From Nocardioides psychrotolerans (GTDB lineage Bacteria; Actinomycetota; Actinomycetes; Propionibacteriales; Nocardioidaceae), in the NCBI RefSeq assembly GCF_900113685.1, contig NZ_FOQG01000005.1, positions 124,001 to 188,000 of the forward strand: a stretch of DNA of 64,000 nucleotides. Direction: 5' to 3'. The notes under the pieces were generated by a model. It made no database searches. It was not told the origin of the DNA and saw only the letters and a program-made list of their open reading frames with translations. The first letter of the stretch is position 1; each line of letters begins with the position of its first letter. Of this stretch, positions 28,602 to 38,394 are shown in pieces. A program made the position numbers and the translations under genes.

Positions 28602-30515
28602 ATGGGTGTTCTCGACTCGATCGCCGGACCGCGCGACCTGCGCGGGCTGTCCGACGACCAGCTCACGACCCTGGCCGCGGAGATCCGTGACCAGCTCGTG
28701 CAGGCGGTCTCGCGCGTGGGCGGGCACCTGGGTCCCAACCTCGGCGTCGTCGAGCTCACGCTCGCCATCCACCGGGTCTTCGACTCACCGCGTGACCGCG
28801 TCGTCTTCGACACCGGGCACCAGGCCTACGTCCACAAGATGCTCACCGGCCGGGCCGCCGACTTTGTCGGCCTGCGCAAGGAGGGTGGTCTCTCCGGCTA
28901 CCCCAGCCAGTCCGAGTCTCCCCACGACATCGTCGAGAACTCCCACGCCTCCACGGCGTTGAGCTATGCCGACGGCATCGCCAAGGCCTACGCGATCCGC
29001 GGTGAGGACCGCCACACCGTCGCCGTCATCGGTGACGGTGCCCTCACCGGGGGCATGGCCTGGGAGGCACTCAACAACATCGCGGTTGCCCGCGACTCCA
29101 AGCTCGTCGTCGTCGTCAACGACAACGGCCGCTCCTACACCCCGACCATCGGCGGGCTCGCCACCGCGCTGACGTCCCTGCGCACCAACCCGCGCTACGA
29201 GCAGGTGCTCGACCTGGTCAAGAAGCGCCTCAACGCGGTGCCCGGGGTCGGCCCGGCCGCCTACGACGCCCTGCACGCCATGAAGAAGGGCCTCAAGGAC
29301 GCGCTCGCCCCGCAAGGTCTCTTCGAGGACCTCGGGCTCAAGTACATCGGTCCGGTCGACGGCCACGACCGCGACGCGATGGAGCACGCCCTCGCCCACG
29401 CCAAGAAGTTCGGTGGCCCGGTGATCGTGCACGCGATCACCCGCAAGGGATTCGGCTACGACGCGGCCGAGCAGCACGAGGCCGACCAGTTCCACTCGCC
29501 GCAGCCCTTCGACATCGAGACCGGCGAGGAGAAGGTCCGTGGTCGCATCTGGACCGACGTCTTCGCCGACGAGATGGTGCACCTGGGCGCGCGCCGCAAG
29601 GACGTCGTCGCGATCACCGCGGCGATGATGCACCCGGTCGGGCTCGACCAGTTCCAGGCCCGCTACCCCGAGCGCACCTTCGACGTCGGCATCGCCGAGC
29701 AGCACGCCGCCACCTCCGCGGCCGGCCTCGCGATCGGTGGCCTGCACCCCGTCGTGGCGATCTACGCCACGTTCCTCAACCGGGCCTTCGACCAGGTCCT
29801 CATGGACGTCGCCCTGCACCAGTGCGGCGTCACGTTCGTGCTCGACCGCGCCGGCGTCACGGGTGACGACGGCGCCAGCCACAACGGCATGTGGGACATG
29901 TCCATCCTCCAGGTCGTGCCCGGTCTGCGGCTCGCCGCGCCGCGCGACGCGACCCGCCTGCGCGAGCTGCTCAACGAGGCCGTCGACGTCGACGACGCCC
30001 CCACCGTCGTGCGCTTCTCCAAGGGCCCACCGCCCGCCGACATCCCGACCCATGCCAAGGCCGGTGGCGCCGACGTGCTCGTGCGCTCGGGTGCCAAGGA
30101 CGTGCTCGTCGTCGCCGTCGGCTCGATGTGCGACGTCGCGGTCGAGGTCGCCGAGCGGCTCGACGCCCAGGGAATCGGGGTCACCGTCGTCGACCCCCGC
30201 TGGGTCAAACCGGTCGACCCCGCCATCGTGGAGCTCGCCCGCGAGCACCGGCTCGTCGTCAGCGTCGAGGACAGCGGTCGCATCGGCGGCTGCGGGGCGG
30301 TGCTCCTGCAGACGCTCAACGACGCCGGAGTCACCACCCCCTTCCGACTGCACGGCATCCCGCAGGAGTTCCTCCACCACGCGAAGCGCGCCGCGATCCT
30401 CGAGCGGATCGGCCTCACACCGCAGGCCCTCGCCCGCGGGATCGTCGAGGACATCACCGCGCTCGACACGGTGACCGACGACGAGTCCGTGGTCGATGTC
30501 GACCACCATCTCTGA
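28602..30515 (+). CDS. dxs: 1-deoxy-D-xylulose-5-phosphate synthase
   Basis: 637 aa, a full-length DXS. It condenses pyruvate and glyceraldehyde 3-phosphate with thiamine diphosphate in the first step of the MEP isoprenoid pathway. Seen are [17 protein letters not shown], the TPP motif [16 protein letters not shown] (GDG...NN), [12 protein letters not shown] in the pyrimidine domain with catalytic Glu, and the transketolase C-terminal domain with [12 protein letters not shown]. The start at 28602 follows the leaderless box; upstream codons lie in the preceding gene. Confidence 0.97.
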   Translation: MGVLDSIAGPRDLRGLSDDQLTTLAAEIRDQLVQAVSRVGGHLGPNLGVVELTLAIHRVFDSPRDRVVFDTGHQAYVHKMLTGRAADFVGLRKEGGLSGYPSQSESPHDIVENSHASTALSYADGIAKAYAIRGEDRHTVAVIGDGALTGGMAWEALNNIAVARDSKLVVVVNDNGRSYTPTIGGLATALTSLRTNPRYEQVLDLVKKRLNAVPGVGPAAYDALHAMKKGLKDALAPQGLFEDLGLKYIGPVDGHDRDAMEHALAHAKKFGGPVIVHAITRKGFGYDAAEQHEADQFHSPQPFDIETGEEKVRGRIWTDVFADEMVHLGARRKDVVAITAAMMHPVGLDQFQARYPERTFDVGIAEQHAATSAAGLAIGGLHPVVAIYATFLNRAFDQVLMDVALHQCGVTFVLDRAGVTGDDGASHNGMWDMSILQVVPGLRLAAPRDATRLRELLNEAVDVDDAPTVVRFSKGPPPADIPTHAKAGGADVLVRSGAKDVLVVAVGSMCDVAVEVAERLDAQGIGVTVVDPRWVKPVDPAIVELAREHRLVVSVEDSGRIGGCGAVLLQTLNDAGVTTPFRLHGIPQEFLHHAKRAAILERIGLTPQALARGIVEDITALDTVTDDESVVDVDHHL

Positions 30516-31935
30516 GGCGCGAGGAAGGACGGGCTCCATCAAGGCACTCGTTCTCGGGATCGTGGCCTGCCTGGCGCTCGCCGGGTGCTCCGGCACGCCC
30601 GACGGTTCCTCGCCGCAGGCGGCACCGAGCGGGTCGGTCGCTCCGAGCGAGATCACGCTCCCGGTGCCGCCCGACCTGCTCGCGGAGTTCCGCGGGCTCC
30701 TCACCCGTCGCGCGGACGCCGTACGACGAGGAGACCGGGCGGTCTTCGAGCGCGGCGTCGCCCAGGGTCGTCCCGCGTTCCTGGCCGAGCAGCGCACCTA
30801 CTTCGACAACCTGACCCAGCTCCCGATCGGGGAGCTGGCCTACGCCGTCGACCGGGGCAGCCTGCTGCGCGAGGGCGACGACTACTGGGTGGCCGTCGAC
30901 GTCGTCCTCCAGCTCGAGGGCTTCGACGCCGTGCCCGTGACGATGCGCGACCGCTACCGCTTCTCCCCGTCGCGCCGCGACCCCGAGGCGTTCGTCCTCA
31001 GCTCCGTCACCGACCCCGCCTGGGAGGAGTTCACCGACACCCGGCCGCAGCCGTGGGACCTCGGGCCCATCGAGGTCGTGCGCGGCGTGGGCGTGCTGGG
31101 CATCTTCGACAGCACCAGCAGGGGCTCGTCGGCAGGGCTGGTGTCCTCGGTGGAGCGGGGGATCGCCGACGTTGCCGCCCAGGTGCCCTACGACTGGGAC
31201 CGGAGCGTCGTCCTCTACGCCCTGTCGGACCCGGCCTTCCTGAGCACCATCGACGACCTGCCCGGGGGGGACCCGACCGCGATCGACGGCCTGGCGTTCC
31301 CCGTCGACGCCGGTCCCGGGAGCAACGAGATCGCCTCCACCCGCTTCGTCCTGAACCCCACGATGCTGGGCAGGGACGGGATCGAGCGCGACCGACTGGT
31401 GCGGCACGAGCTCACGCACGTGGCGCTGGGGCAGCGTGACGACCAGGCGCCGGTCTGGCTCAGCGAGGGTCTCGCCGAATACGTCTCCGTGCAGCCGCTG
31501 GCCCCGGAGGACCGGCGCATCACCCAGCAGGCCATCGACGCCGCCGAGGCCGGTGTCGACGCCCTGCCGGCCGACGACACCTTCAACGGCGACGCATCGT
31601 CGGCCAACTACGGCCTGTCGTGGTGGGCGTGCGAGTACGTCGCCTTGACCTATAGCCCCTCGATGCTGTGGAGCCTGCTCGACTACGTCACCGTCCCGGG
31701 TGCCGACCCGGGGCAGCGGATGCAGATGGCACTCGGGCTCAACTCCCGGCAGCTCGCCCGGGCCGGTGCGAAGCTGCTGATCTCGACGTTCGACCCGGCG
31801 TTCCTCGAGCCGACGCCCAGCCCGACGCCCAGCCCGACGCCTAGCCCGACGCCCAGCCGAAGCCCGACGGCCAGCCCGCTGGCCAGCCCGACGGGCACCC
31901 CGCCGGCCGCACCCACGGCTGCCCCGGCCGGGTGA
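30496..31935 (+). CDS. Lipoprotein metalloprotease-like protein (gluzincin motif)
   Basis: 479 aa. Lipoprotein signal [17 protein letters not shown] with lipobox LAGC, so membrane-anchored outside the cell. The catalytic-looking motif [10 protein letters not shown] followed by [11 protein letters not shown] gives HExxH plus a downstream Glu, as in MA-clan (M1-like) peptidases. Residues from about 440 are a Pro-Ser-Thr tail encoded by a 12-bp tandem repeat, probably a wall-spanning linker. The ATG overlaps dxs by 20 bp. Substrate unknown. Confidence 0.78.
   Translation: MSTTISEARGRTGSIKALVLGIVACLALAGCSGTPDGSSPQAAPSGSVAPSEITLPVPPDLLAEFRGLLTRRADAVRRGDRAVFERGVAQGRPAFLAEQRTYFDNLTQLPIGELAYAVDRGSLLREGDDYWVAVDVVLQLEGFDAVPVTMRDRYRFSPSRRDPEAFVLSSVTDPAWEEFTDTRPQPWDLGPIEVVRGVGVLGIFDSTSRGSSAGLVSSVERGIADVAAQVPYDWDRSVVLYALSDPAFLSTIDDLPGGDPTAIDGLAFPVDAGPGSNEIASTRFVLNPTMLGRDGIERDRLVRHELTHVALGQRDDQAPVWLSEGLAEYVSVQPLAPEDRRITQQAIDAAEAGVDALPADDTFNGDASSANYGLSWWACEYVALTYSPSMLWSLLDYVTVPGADPGQRMQMALGLNSRQLARAGAKLLISTFDPAFLEPTPSPTPSPTPSPTPSRSPTASPLASPTGTPPAAPTAAPAG
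31809..31860 (+). repeat. 12-bp tandem repeat coding a Pro-Thr-Pro-Ser tail
   Basis: About four copies of CCCGACGCCCAG with one base change, within the 3' end of the lipoprotein gene, followed to about 31900 by degenerate copies. It may vary in copy number between strains. Confidence 0.8.
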
Positions 31936-31978
31936 GAAGGGTCTTGCCGCCGGATCACGACGAGAGGACAGTGGGGTC

Positions 31979-32887
31979 GTGGGCACCCCTGCGTTGCTGG
32001 GCGGCAACGACTTCGTCACCGACGGTGGGCTCGAGACCGACCTGATCTTCAACCGCGGCCTCGACCTCCCGCACTTCGCCGCGTTCCCGCTCGTCGAGGA
32101 CGCCTCCGGTCGGGCCGTGCTGCAGGACTACTACCTCGGTTACGTCGAGGTCGCCCGGCGCGCCGGGGCGGGACTGCTGCTCGAGACCCCGACATGGCGG
32201 GCGAACCCTGACTGGGGACACCGGGTCGGCTACGACCTGCGCCATCTCGAGCACGCCAACCGCAAGGCGGTGCAGCTGCTCGACGAGCTGCGCTCCGAGC
32301 AGCTGATCGACGGCCCGGTCCTGGTCAGCGGCACGGTCGGGCCGCGAGGGGACGGCTACGTGGCGGGGGAGCGCGGCGACCCCGACGAAGCCGCGGCCTA
32401 CCACGCACCTCAGCTCGCTGCGTTCGCCTCCGCGGGCGCCGACCTCGCCACCGCCTACACCTTGACCGGCCCGGAGGAGGCGATCGGCGTCGTCCGGGCC
32501 GCGCGCGAGGTGGGTCTGCCCGTGGCGGTGTCCTTCACCGTCGAGACCGACGGCCGACTCCCCGACGGCACCACGCTGGCCGACGCGGTCGCGATGGTCG
32601 ACGCGGCCGACGGGCCCGACTGGTTCCTCGTGAACTGCGCCCACCCGCTCCACCTCGAGCCCGGCCTGGGCCACGGAGCGTGGCTGGAGCGCATCGTGGG
32701 TCTGCGTCCCAACGCCTCGACGCTCACCCACGCCGAGCTCGACGCCAGCGAGGTCCTCGACGAGGGGGACCTGGACCTGCTCGCCGCGTCCTTCGACCTG
32801 CTGCGCGCACGGCTGCCGCAGCTGCAGGTCGTCGGTGGCTGCTGCGGCACCGACGTCCGCCACGTCGCCCGGCTCTGGGGGCAGTGA
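31979..32887 (+). CDS. Homocysteine S-methyltransferase family protein
   Basis: 302 aa, a TIM-barrel of the homocysteine/selenocysteine methyltransferase family. Zinc ligands are the Cys in LVNCAHP and the pair in VGGCCGTDVRH. The start LLGGNDFVTDGGLETDLIF is typical of this class. It could transfer a methyl group from S-methylmethionine to homocysteine, but the subfamily cannot be settled. GTG start with GAGAGG about 10 nt upstream. The PAC2 gene follows with its own promoter inside the first bases after the stop. Confidence 0.87.
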   Translation: MGTPALLGGNDFVTDGGLETDLIFNRGLDLPHFAAFPLVEDASGRAVLQDYYLGYVEVARRAGAGLLLETPTWRANPDWGHRVGYDLRHLEHANRKAVQLLDELRSEQLIDGPVLVSGTVGPRGDGYVAGERGDPDEAAAYHAPQLAAFASAGADLATAYTLTGPEEAIGVVRAAREVGLPVAVSFTVETDGRLPDGTTLADAVAMVDAADGPDWFLVNCAHPLHLEPGLGHGAWLERIVGLRPNASTLTHAELDASEVLDEGDLDLLAASFDLLRARLPQLQVVGGCCGTDVRHVARLWGQ

Positions 32888-32898
32888 CCGCAGGGGCC

Positions 32899-32904
32899 TA
32901 TCGT
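32899..32904 (+). promoter_or_regulatory. -10 box for PAC2 gene
   Basis: TATCGT followed by 6 nt and the GTG at 32911. It lies 12 bp after the preceding stop. Confidence 0.6.
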
Positions 32905-32910
32905 TTCCCC

Positions 32911-33873
32911 GTGACCACCGAACCCCGGCTCGTCCACATCGTCGACGAGGTGCCCCAGCTCGACGACACTTCGTCGTTGACCATGGTGGTGGTCCTCGAC
33001 GGCTTCCTCGACGCGGGCAATGCCGCCGCCATCGCCAGTCGCCACCTCGTGGAGCTGACCGAGCGCCGCGTCGGCCCGGGCGATGGCGAGCAGAGCAACG
33101 GTCCGGTCGTCGCCACCTTCGACGTCGACCAGTTCCACGACTACCGGGCGCGCCGTCCCGCGATGTCCTTCGTGCGCGACCACTACGAGGGCTACGACGC
33201 CCCGCGCCTGGTCGTCCGACTCCTCCACGACTCCGGGGACACGCCGTACCTCCTGCTCCAGGGCCCCGAGCCCGACAATCGCTGGGAGGCCTTCACGCGC
33301 GCGGTGCTCGAGGTCGTCGAGCGCTTCGGCGTCACGCGCGTGGTGAACATGGGCTCGGTGCCGATGGCCGTGCCGCACACCCGCCCGATCGCGATCACCC
33401 ATCATGCCAACAACGCCGACCTCATCTCCGGGGACAGTCCCTGGCGCGGTGAGCTCCGCATCCCCAGCAGCGCGCAGGCGCTGCTCGAGGTGCGCCTGGG
33501 CGAGTGGGGCCACGACGCCATGGGCTTCGTCGCCCACATCCCGCACTACCTCGCCCAGTTCGACTACCCGCGCGCCTCGCTGGCGCTGCTCGAGAACGTC
33601 GAGAGGGCCGGTCGCCTGATCATCGATCTCACCGACCTCCGCGCCGAGGCTGAGGGGCGTGAGGAGGAGGTCGCGCGCTACCTGTCCTCCAACGAGGAGG
33701 TGGCCGACGTGGTGGAGGCGCTCGAGCGTCAGTACGACGCGTTCGAGCGCGCCGAGGAGTCCGGCACCAGCCTGCTCGCCGCGGACCAGCCGCTGCCCAC
33801 GGGCGAGGAGATCGGCCAGCAGTTCCAGCAGTTCCTCGCCGGGCTCGAAGGCCCCGACGAGCAGCAGGGCTGA
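32911..33873 (+). CDS. PAC2 family protein
   Basis: 320 aa. PAC2 (proteasome-assembly-chaperone 2-like) proteins in Actinobacteria share the pattern MVVVLDGFLDAGNAA, YLLLQGPEPDNRWEAF and VVNMGSVPMAVPHTRP seen here. The C-terminal 80 residues are charged and helical. The role in bacteria is not established; a chaperone or proteasome link is suspected. The start is set by the -10 box; an in-frame GTG at 32884 lies upstream of it. It is followed 6 bp later by two thioesterase genes. Confidence 0.85.
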   Translation: MTTEPRLVHIVDEVPQLDDTSSLTMVVVLDGFLDAGNAAAIASRHLVELTERRVGPGDGEQSNGPVVATFDVDQFHDYRARRPAMSFVRDHYEGYDAPRLVVRLLHDSGDTPYLLLQGPEPDNRWEAFTRAVLEVVERFGVTRVVNMGSVPMAVPHTRPIAITHHANNADLISGDSPWRGELRIPSSAQALLEVRLGEWGHDAMGFVAHIPHYLAQFDYPRASLALLENVERAGRLIIDLTDLRAEAEGREEEVARYLSSNEEVADVVEALERQYDAFERAEESGTSLLAADQPLPTGEEIGQQFQQFLAGLEGPDEQQG

Positions 33874-33879
33874 GGCGGC

Positions 33880-34758
33880 GTGCCCCGCAACGCCGACGAG
33901 CTCGTCGAGCTCCTCGACCTCGAGCGGCTCGACGACAACCTGTTCCGCGGTCATCAGATGCCCTCGGTGCTGCCGCGCGTCTTCGGCGGCCAGGCCGCTG
34001 CCCAGGCACTGGTGGCCGCGAACCGCACGGTTGACCCGTCCTACGCCGTCCACTCGCTGCACTCCTACTTCCTCCAGCCCGGCGACACCGGGGCGCCGAC
34101 GATCTTCGACGTCGACAACCTGCGCGACGGCAGGTCGTTCGCCACCCGGCGGGTGGTGGCGCGTCAGCACGGCCGCCCGATCTACGCGATGACGGCCAAC
34201 TTCCAACGGGCCGAGGAGGGCTTCGACCACCAGGAGCCGATGCCGGAGGTGATCGCACCCGAGGACGCCATCGATGCCCGCGCCGCCGGTCGCGCCGCCG
34301 ATCCCGGGCGCGACTCGCCCATGGACTCGGAGTGGGACGTCGTCGACTTCCGCTACGTCGGCAGCTCAGCCGACGGGCTGTTGCCCGAGGACGGTGAGCA
34401 GACGGCTCGCCAGCGTTTCTGGCTCCGGGTCTCCTCGGCGCTGCCCGACGACCCCTTCTGGCACGTCGCGGCGTTCACCTATCTCTCCGACATGACGCTG
34501 ATGGGCGCAGCCCTCGCGCCGCACGGCGTGCGCGTGGGCAGCCCTGAGACCCTGATCGCCTCGTTGGACCACTCGGTGTGGTTCCACCGGCCGTTCCGCG
34601 CCGACGAGTGGTGGCTCTACGACCAGGTCTCGCCGGCTGCGGCCGGCGGTCGGGGCCTGGTGCTCGCCAAGGTCTACGCCCAGGACGGCACGCTCGGGGC
34701 AACGGTCGCGCAGGAGGCGCTGCTGCGCCGTCGCACCGGACCGGGGAGCCCGGCATGA
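33880..34758 (+). CDS. Acyl-CoA thioesterase II (TesB type), copy 1
   Basis: 292 aa, double hotdog fold. Recognisable segments: RVFGGQAAAQALVAA, VHSLHSYFLQPGD, DGRSFATRRVVARQHG and the C-terminal LDHSVWFHRPF with the Asp of the Asp-Gln-Thr catalytic set. It hydrolyses acyl-CoA to free fatty acid and CoA. The stop overlaps the start of the second copy by 4 nt. The two proteins share most motifs, so they arose by tandem duplication. Confidence 0.9.
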   Translation: MPRNADELVELLDLERLDDNLFRGHQMPSVLPRVFGGQAAAQALVAANRTVDPSYAVHSLHSYFLQPGDTGAPTIFDVDNLRDGRSFATRRVVARQHGRPIYAMTANFQRAEEGFDHQEPMPEVIAPEDAIDARAAGRAADPGRDSPMDSEWDVVDFRYVGSSADGLLPEDGEQTARQRFWLRVSSALPDDPFWHVAAFTYLSDMTLMGAALAPHGVRVGSPETLIASLDHSVWFHRPFRADEWWLYDQVSPAAAGGRGLVLAKVYAQDGTLGATVAQEALLRRRTGPGSPA

Positions 34759-35642
34759 GCGACGCGACCCCCACGCCGGCGCAGGTGCTCGTGGCGCTGC
34801 TCGACCTCGAGGACCTCGACGTCGACCTCTTCCGCGGCGCCCAGCCTGACTCGGCCCGCGCCCGGGTCTACGGCGGGCAGGTGGCCGGGCAGGCGCTGAT
34901 CGCCGGCGCCCGCACGGTCGAGCCCGACTACGTCGTGCACTCCCTGCACTCCTACTTCCTGCTGCCCGGCGACTACCAGGTGCCGATCATCTACGACGTC
35001 GAGCGGATCCGCGACGGACGTTCGTTCGCGACCCGGCGCGTGGTCGCGCGCCAGCACGGTCGACCGATCTACTACCAGACCCTCGACTTCCAGCGGGCCG
35101 AGGAGGGCTTCGTCCACCAGGACCAGATGCCCACCGTCGGCACCCCTGACGAGGGGTTCGACCTCGTCGACCTGATGCGCGCGCGCGGCAACGCCGAGGC
35201 CGACGCGCTCGGCAAGGAGTGGGCGGCCCTCGACGTGCGTTACCTCGGCAACTCGCGCATCGGGCTCACGCCCGACCCCCAGCACCCGGCCCAGGCGCGG
35301 ATGTGGATCCGGATCAACGGTGAGCTCGGCGACGACCCGCTGGAGCACCTCGCTGCCTTCACCTACGCCAGCGACGTCAGCCTCCTCGGCGCCTCCCTGA
35401 CCGCGCACGACGCCTCGCCGTCGAGGACCCAGATGGCGTCCCTCGACCACACGATCTGGTTCCACCAGCCCTTCCGCGCCGACGCATGGTGGCTCTACGA
35501 CCAGTGGTCGCCGTCGGCCAGTGGTGGTCGTGGCCTGTCGCTGGGTCGGATCTTCACCGAGGACGGGACCCTGGTCGCCACGGTGGCCCAGGAGGGCCTG
35601 ATCCGGCCGCTCAAGGAGCGGGAGCCGGTCCAGCCCTCTTAG
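34755..35642 (+). CDS. Acyl-CoA thioesterase II (TesB type), copy 2
   Basis: 295 aa, the paralogue of the gene before it. Same motifs (RVYGGQVAGQALIAG, VHSLHSYFLLPGD, DGRSFATRRVVARQHG, LDHTIWFHQPF) with different flanking residues such as IIYDVERI and YYQTLDFQRAEEG, which suggests a shifted chain-length preference. The ATG overlaps the previous stop (ATGA). A 126-bp gap follows before a secreted peptidase gene. Confidence 0.9.
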   Translation: MSDATPTPAQVLVALLDLEDLDVDLFRGAQPDSARARVYGGQVAGQALIAGARTVEPDYVVHSLHSYFLLPGDYQVPIIYDVERIRDGRSFATRRVVARQHGRPIYYQTLDFQRAEEGFVHQDQMPTVGTPDEGFDLVDLMRARGNAEADALGKEWAALDVRYLGNSRIGLTPDPQHPAQARMWIRINGELGDDPLEHLAAFTYASDVSLLGASLTAHDASPSRTQMASLDHTIWFHQPFRADAWWLYDQWSPSASGGRGLSLGRIFTEDGTLVATVAQEGLIRPLKEREPVQPS

Positions 35643-35768
35643 CATGACAGTGATGTAGTTCGTGACAGACACGCCGGACCCGTGGTTACGTGTGTTCACT
35701 TCTGTGACTGCTGGCGCCCGTGGTGTGCGTGTGACTCAGCGTCACTCCGACGTCCGAGGTGCTCCGCG

Positions 35769-36992
35769 ATGTCCCGACCACGACGCCGTTCCGGCCCGCT
35801 GGCCGCCCTGGCGACCGGTGCGCTGACGGTGGCCACGCTCACCTCGACGTCGGCTCCGGGACACGGCGCGGCGCCCACGGTCGGCTTCGAGATGCCGTTC
35901 CCCTGCGCGCAGTCCTGGACCGGCACGACGCGCTCGGGCCACAGCCCCAGCCCGCACGCCATCGACTGGAACCGCGCCGACGACGACGGCCTGCCCGTCG
36001 TCGCCTCTGCGCCGGGCGTGGTCGCCACCGCCGTGCCGGGCGGGACCCGAGGCTATGGACGCTACGTCGTGCTCGAGCACGCCGGTGGTGCGCAGACCTA
36101 CTACGCCCACCTGTCCTCGGTGAGTGTCGTGAAGGGCCAGAGCGTCGACCAGGGCGCACTGCTCGGCCGGGTCGGCTCGACGGGCAACAGCGGCGGGCCG
36201 CACCTGCACTTCGAGCAACGCGCCGGCGGGTCCGTCGCGGAACCGTGGTTCCACGGCGCCCGTTTCGTCATGGGGACCCAGGCCTCGCAGAACTGCGTGG
36301 ACGTGCCGGTCGCGGGCAACTTCCTGGGCGACCCGGGCGCCGAGCTCGTCGTCTTCCGGCGTGCGGAGAAGGCGACCTTCGAGATCCAGCGACCCGGTCT
36401 CGCGCCCAAGGTGCTCCGCCTCGGCACCGCCACCGACCAGCCGGTCGTGGGCGACTGGGACGGCGACGGCCGGCTCAACCCCGGCATCCGCTCGCCAACG
36501 ACCACGACCTTCACCCTGAAGATGCCCTCGGGTGTCCAGCAGGTGGTGCTCGGGGCCGCCGCCGACGTCCCGGTCTCGGGGGACTGGGACGGTGACGGCC
36601 GCTGGGAGGTCGGGGTGCGCCGAGCGGTCGACGGGGTCTTCCGGCTGCGCGCTCCCGACGGTGCGCTGACCGACGTACCCCTCGGCGACGTCGGCGACCT
36701 GCCCGTCACGGGTGACTGGGACGGTGACGGTGACACCGACCTCGGCGTCTATGACGTCGCGAGCGCGACGTTCACCCTGCGCCGTGTCGACGACGACGGC
36801 CTCGCGTGGCTGGCGCAGGTCGCCTTCGGGTCCGGTGACGACCTGCCGGTGACGGGGGACTGGGACGCCAACGGACGCACCGACCTCGGGGTGTGGGACC
36901 CGTCGAGCGCGACCTTCACGCTGCGTCAGGCGCCGGTGCCGTCGGCAGCCCGGGCAGAGACGTCGTCGGTCAGCTTCGGTCGTCGGCGCTGA
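35769..36992 (+). CDS. Secreted M23 peptidase with FG-GAP/VCBS-like repeats
   Basis: 407 aa. Signal peptide (RRRSGPLAALATGALTVATLTSTSA) after the ATG at 35769. An M23 LytM domain (about 45-175) has the zinc ligands in SPHAIDWN and HLHFE. Four repeats follow, each with a DWDGDGR or DWDANGR calcium-loop-like core spaced by about 47 residues. M23 enzymes cut peptidoglycan cross-bridges; the repeats may form a propeller that binds wall or ligand. GAGG lies about 9 nt upstream. Probably monocistronic. Confidence 0.87.
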   Translation: MSRPRRRSGPLAALATGALTVATLTSTSAPGHGAAPTVGFEMPFPCAQSWTGTTRSGHSPSPHAIDWNRADDDGLPVVASAPGVVATAVPGGTRGYGRYVVLEHAGGAQTYYAHLSSVSVVKGQSVDQGALLGRVGSTGNSGGPHLHFEQRAGGSVAEPWFHGARFVMGTQASQNCVDVPVAGNFLGDPGAELVVFRRAEKATFEIQRPGLAPKVLRLGTATDQPVVGDWDGDGRLNPGIRSPTTTTFTLKMPSGVQQVVLGAAADVPVSGDWDGDGRWEVGVRRAVDGVFRLRAPDGALTDVPLGDVGDLPVTGDWDGDGDTDLGVYDVASATFTLRRVDDDGLAWLAQVAFGSGDDLPVTGDWDANGRTDLGVWDPSSATFTLRQAPVPSAARAETSSVSFGRRR

Positions 36993-37069
36993 GCCGACCT
37001 GACGCTGCACGTCGCGCGTCGGGTCGGCTGAGGGCCACGGTGCCGGCGGTCCTCATCGCTCGGCTCGTA

Positions 37070-37149
37070 GTCGGACGTACTCGATCGGGCTCCACCGCAC
37101 CTCCGCCCGCCTGCGCCCGGGCCGTGGGACACCCATGCGTACGTCCGAC
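37070..37149. repeat. 11-bp inverted repeat, 58 bp apart
   Basis: GTCGGACGTAC at 37070-37080 is the exact reverse complement of GTACGTCCGAC at 37139-37149; extended arms match at 14 of 16 positions. It lies in the gene-poor stretch 36993-37339, which otherwise shows nothing recognised. Possibly regulator sites or ends of a lost element. Confidence 0.45.
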
Positions 37150-37339
37150 CACGCGGGAGGTGGTCCGTTCTGACATGGCCAATCGTTTGACCACCCCCGG
37201 GGTCATGCCAGCGGGCCGCGGCACGGCAGACCAGGCGCCGGGAACGCAGTGCCGCCCCCGCAACGGGTCGCCATGGCCGAGGGCCAGGTGAGTGCCACCG
37301 GCTCTGTCGGCCGACTCCTCGTCCTGGCGGCTCGTCGTG

Positions 37340-37516
37340 GCGCGGGTGGTGGCGGGGCTCGCCACCGATGTCCTCAATGAGGTCCTGGGACGTGAGGCGG
37401 TCGCGAGCGTTCCGCCCGACCGGGCCGCCATGGGCAGCGGCGCCACCAACACCGCGCGTTACCTGGGCGTGGCCTGCGGGATCACGCTCTTCGTGAGCGT
37501 CGCGACCGACGACGGC
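37340..37516 (+). pseudogene. Remnant of a DHA2-type MFS efflux transporter
   Basis: About 59 codons with good codon usage read LGREAVASVPPDRAAMGSG followed by TNTARYLGVACGITLFVSVA, the conserved loop and helix found near the end of EmrB/QacA-type transporters. No start, no other helices and no proper end are present; the frame runs into the antisense of the MaoC gene. So this is a C-proximal fragment of a deleted gene. Confidence 0.6.
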
Positions 37517-37518
37517 CC

Positions 37519-38394
37519 TCAGAGGGCGGTGGTCGCTCCGACGAGGTGGGGCGCGCCGCTCCTGGGGTTGGTCAGCGAGAACGCGAAGCCGTCATCGGTC
37601 GGTGTCGAGCCGAACGCGACCTTGCCGGGCAGCAGGATCGGCTTCTTGAAGGCCACGTCGACGCGTACGGCGTCGGGCAGCCGGTTCTCCAGGGCAGCGA
37701 TGCAGCGTGCCTTGCTCCACATGCCGTGGGCGATCTGGCGCGGGAAGCCCAACGCCTTGGCCGTCAGCGCGTAGAGGTGGATCGGGTTGTGGTCGCCCGA
37801 GACCCCGGCGTAGGTGCGACCGAGGTCGCCCGGGAGGCTCCACACGGTGCCGGTCGGGGCGGCCTCGGGGAACGAGGAGCCCGCGGAGGCGGCTTCGTCG
37901 CCCTTGCCGCGGCGCAGGTAGGTCGACGTGCTCTCCCAGACCAGCTCGCCGTCGGAGCGGGCCTCGCTGACGAAGCGGAAGATGGTGCCCTTGGGGTGCG
38001 GTTCGGACGGGCCGACGCTCACCTGCACGCCCAGGCTCTCGCCGATCGCGACCGGCCGGTGCCCGGTGATGGAGTTCTCCAGGTGCACCGTCCCGATGGC
38101 CGGGGCTGGGAAGGCCTGCTCGGTCATGATCGCCATGTGGAGAGGGAACGCCAGCATGTGCGGGTAGGGCAGTGGAGCGGCGTCCTTGGTCGGGAAGCCG
38201 CACACCCGCGCATAGGCGTCGACGTGCTCGCGCGTCACCTCGCTGGCCGGACGCGAGAACGCCAGGCCGTCGAAGCCGGCCGGTGCGGCCTTCCTGATGC
38301 CGGGCAGGGACCCGATGACCGGGAGGGACGGCAGGGCCGCCTTGAGCAGGAGGCCCAGGCCGCCGGGGGTGTCCTGCAGGATGCGGGTCTCCAT
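37519..38394 (-). CDS. MaoC-like (R)-hydratase/dehydratase (HtdX-like)
   Basis: 291 aa with double hotdog fold. The hydratase motif is AGVSGDHNPIHLYALTAKALGFPRQIAHGM, with the catalytic Asp and His. It corresponds to HtdX (Rv0241c) of mycobacteria, which hydrates trans-2-enoyl thioesters to (R)-3-hydroxyacyl thioesters. The ATG at 38394 shares one base with the stop of the FabG4-like gene, so the two enzymes are made together and act in consecutive steps. Confidence 0.88.
   Translation of the reverse strand: METRILQDTPGGLGLLLKAALPSLPVIGSLPGIRKAAPAGFDGLAFSRPASEVTREHVDAYARVCGFPTKDAAPLPYPHMLAFPLHMAIMTEQAFPAPAIGTVHLENSITGHRPVAIGESLGVQVSVGPSEPHPKGTIFRFVSEARSDGELVWESTSTYLRRGKGDEAASAGSSFPEAAPTGTVWSLPGDLGRTYAGVSGDHNPIHLYALTAKALGFPRQIAHGMWSKARCIAALENRLPDAVRVDVAFKKPILLPGKVAFGSTPTDDGFAFSLTNPRSGAPHLVGATTAL

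Noticed and set aside
31809-31900. Possible CRISPR-like array
   Set aside because: The 12-bp units have no spacers and encode an in-frame Pro-Thr-Ser tail of the lipoprotein.
35743-35760. CRP-like site TGTGACTCAGCGTCACT before the M23 gene
   Set aside because: Half-sites are 7 nt apart instead of 6 and the distance to the gene is arbitrary; not enough for a call.
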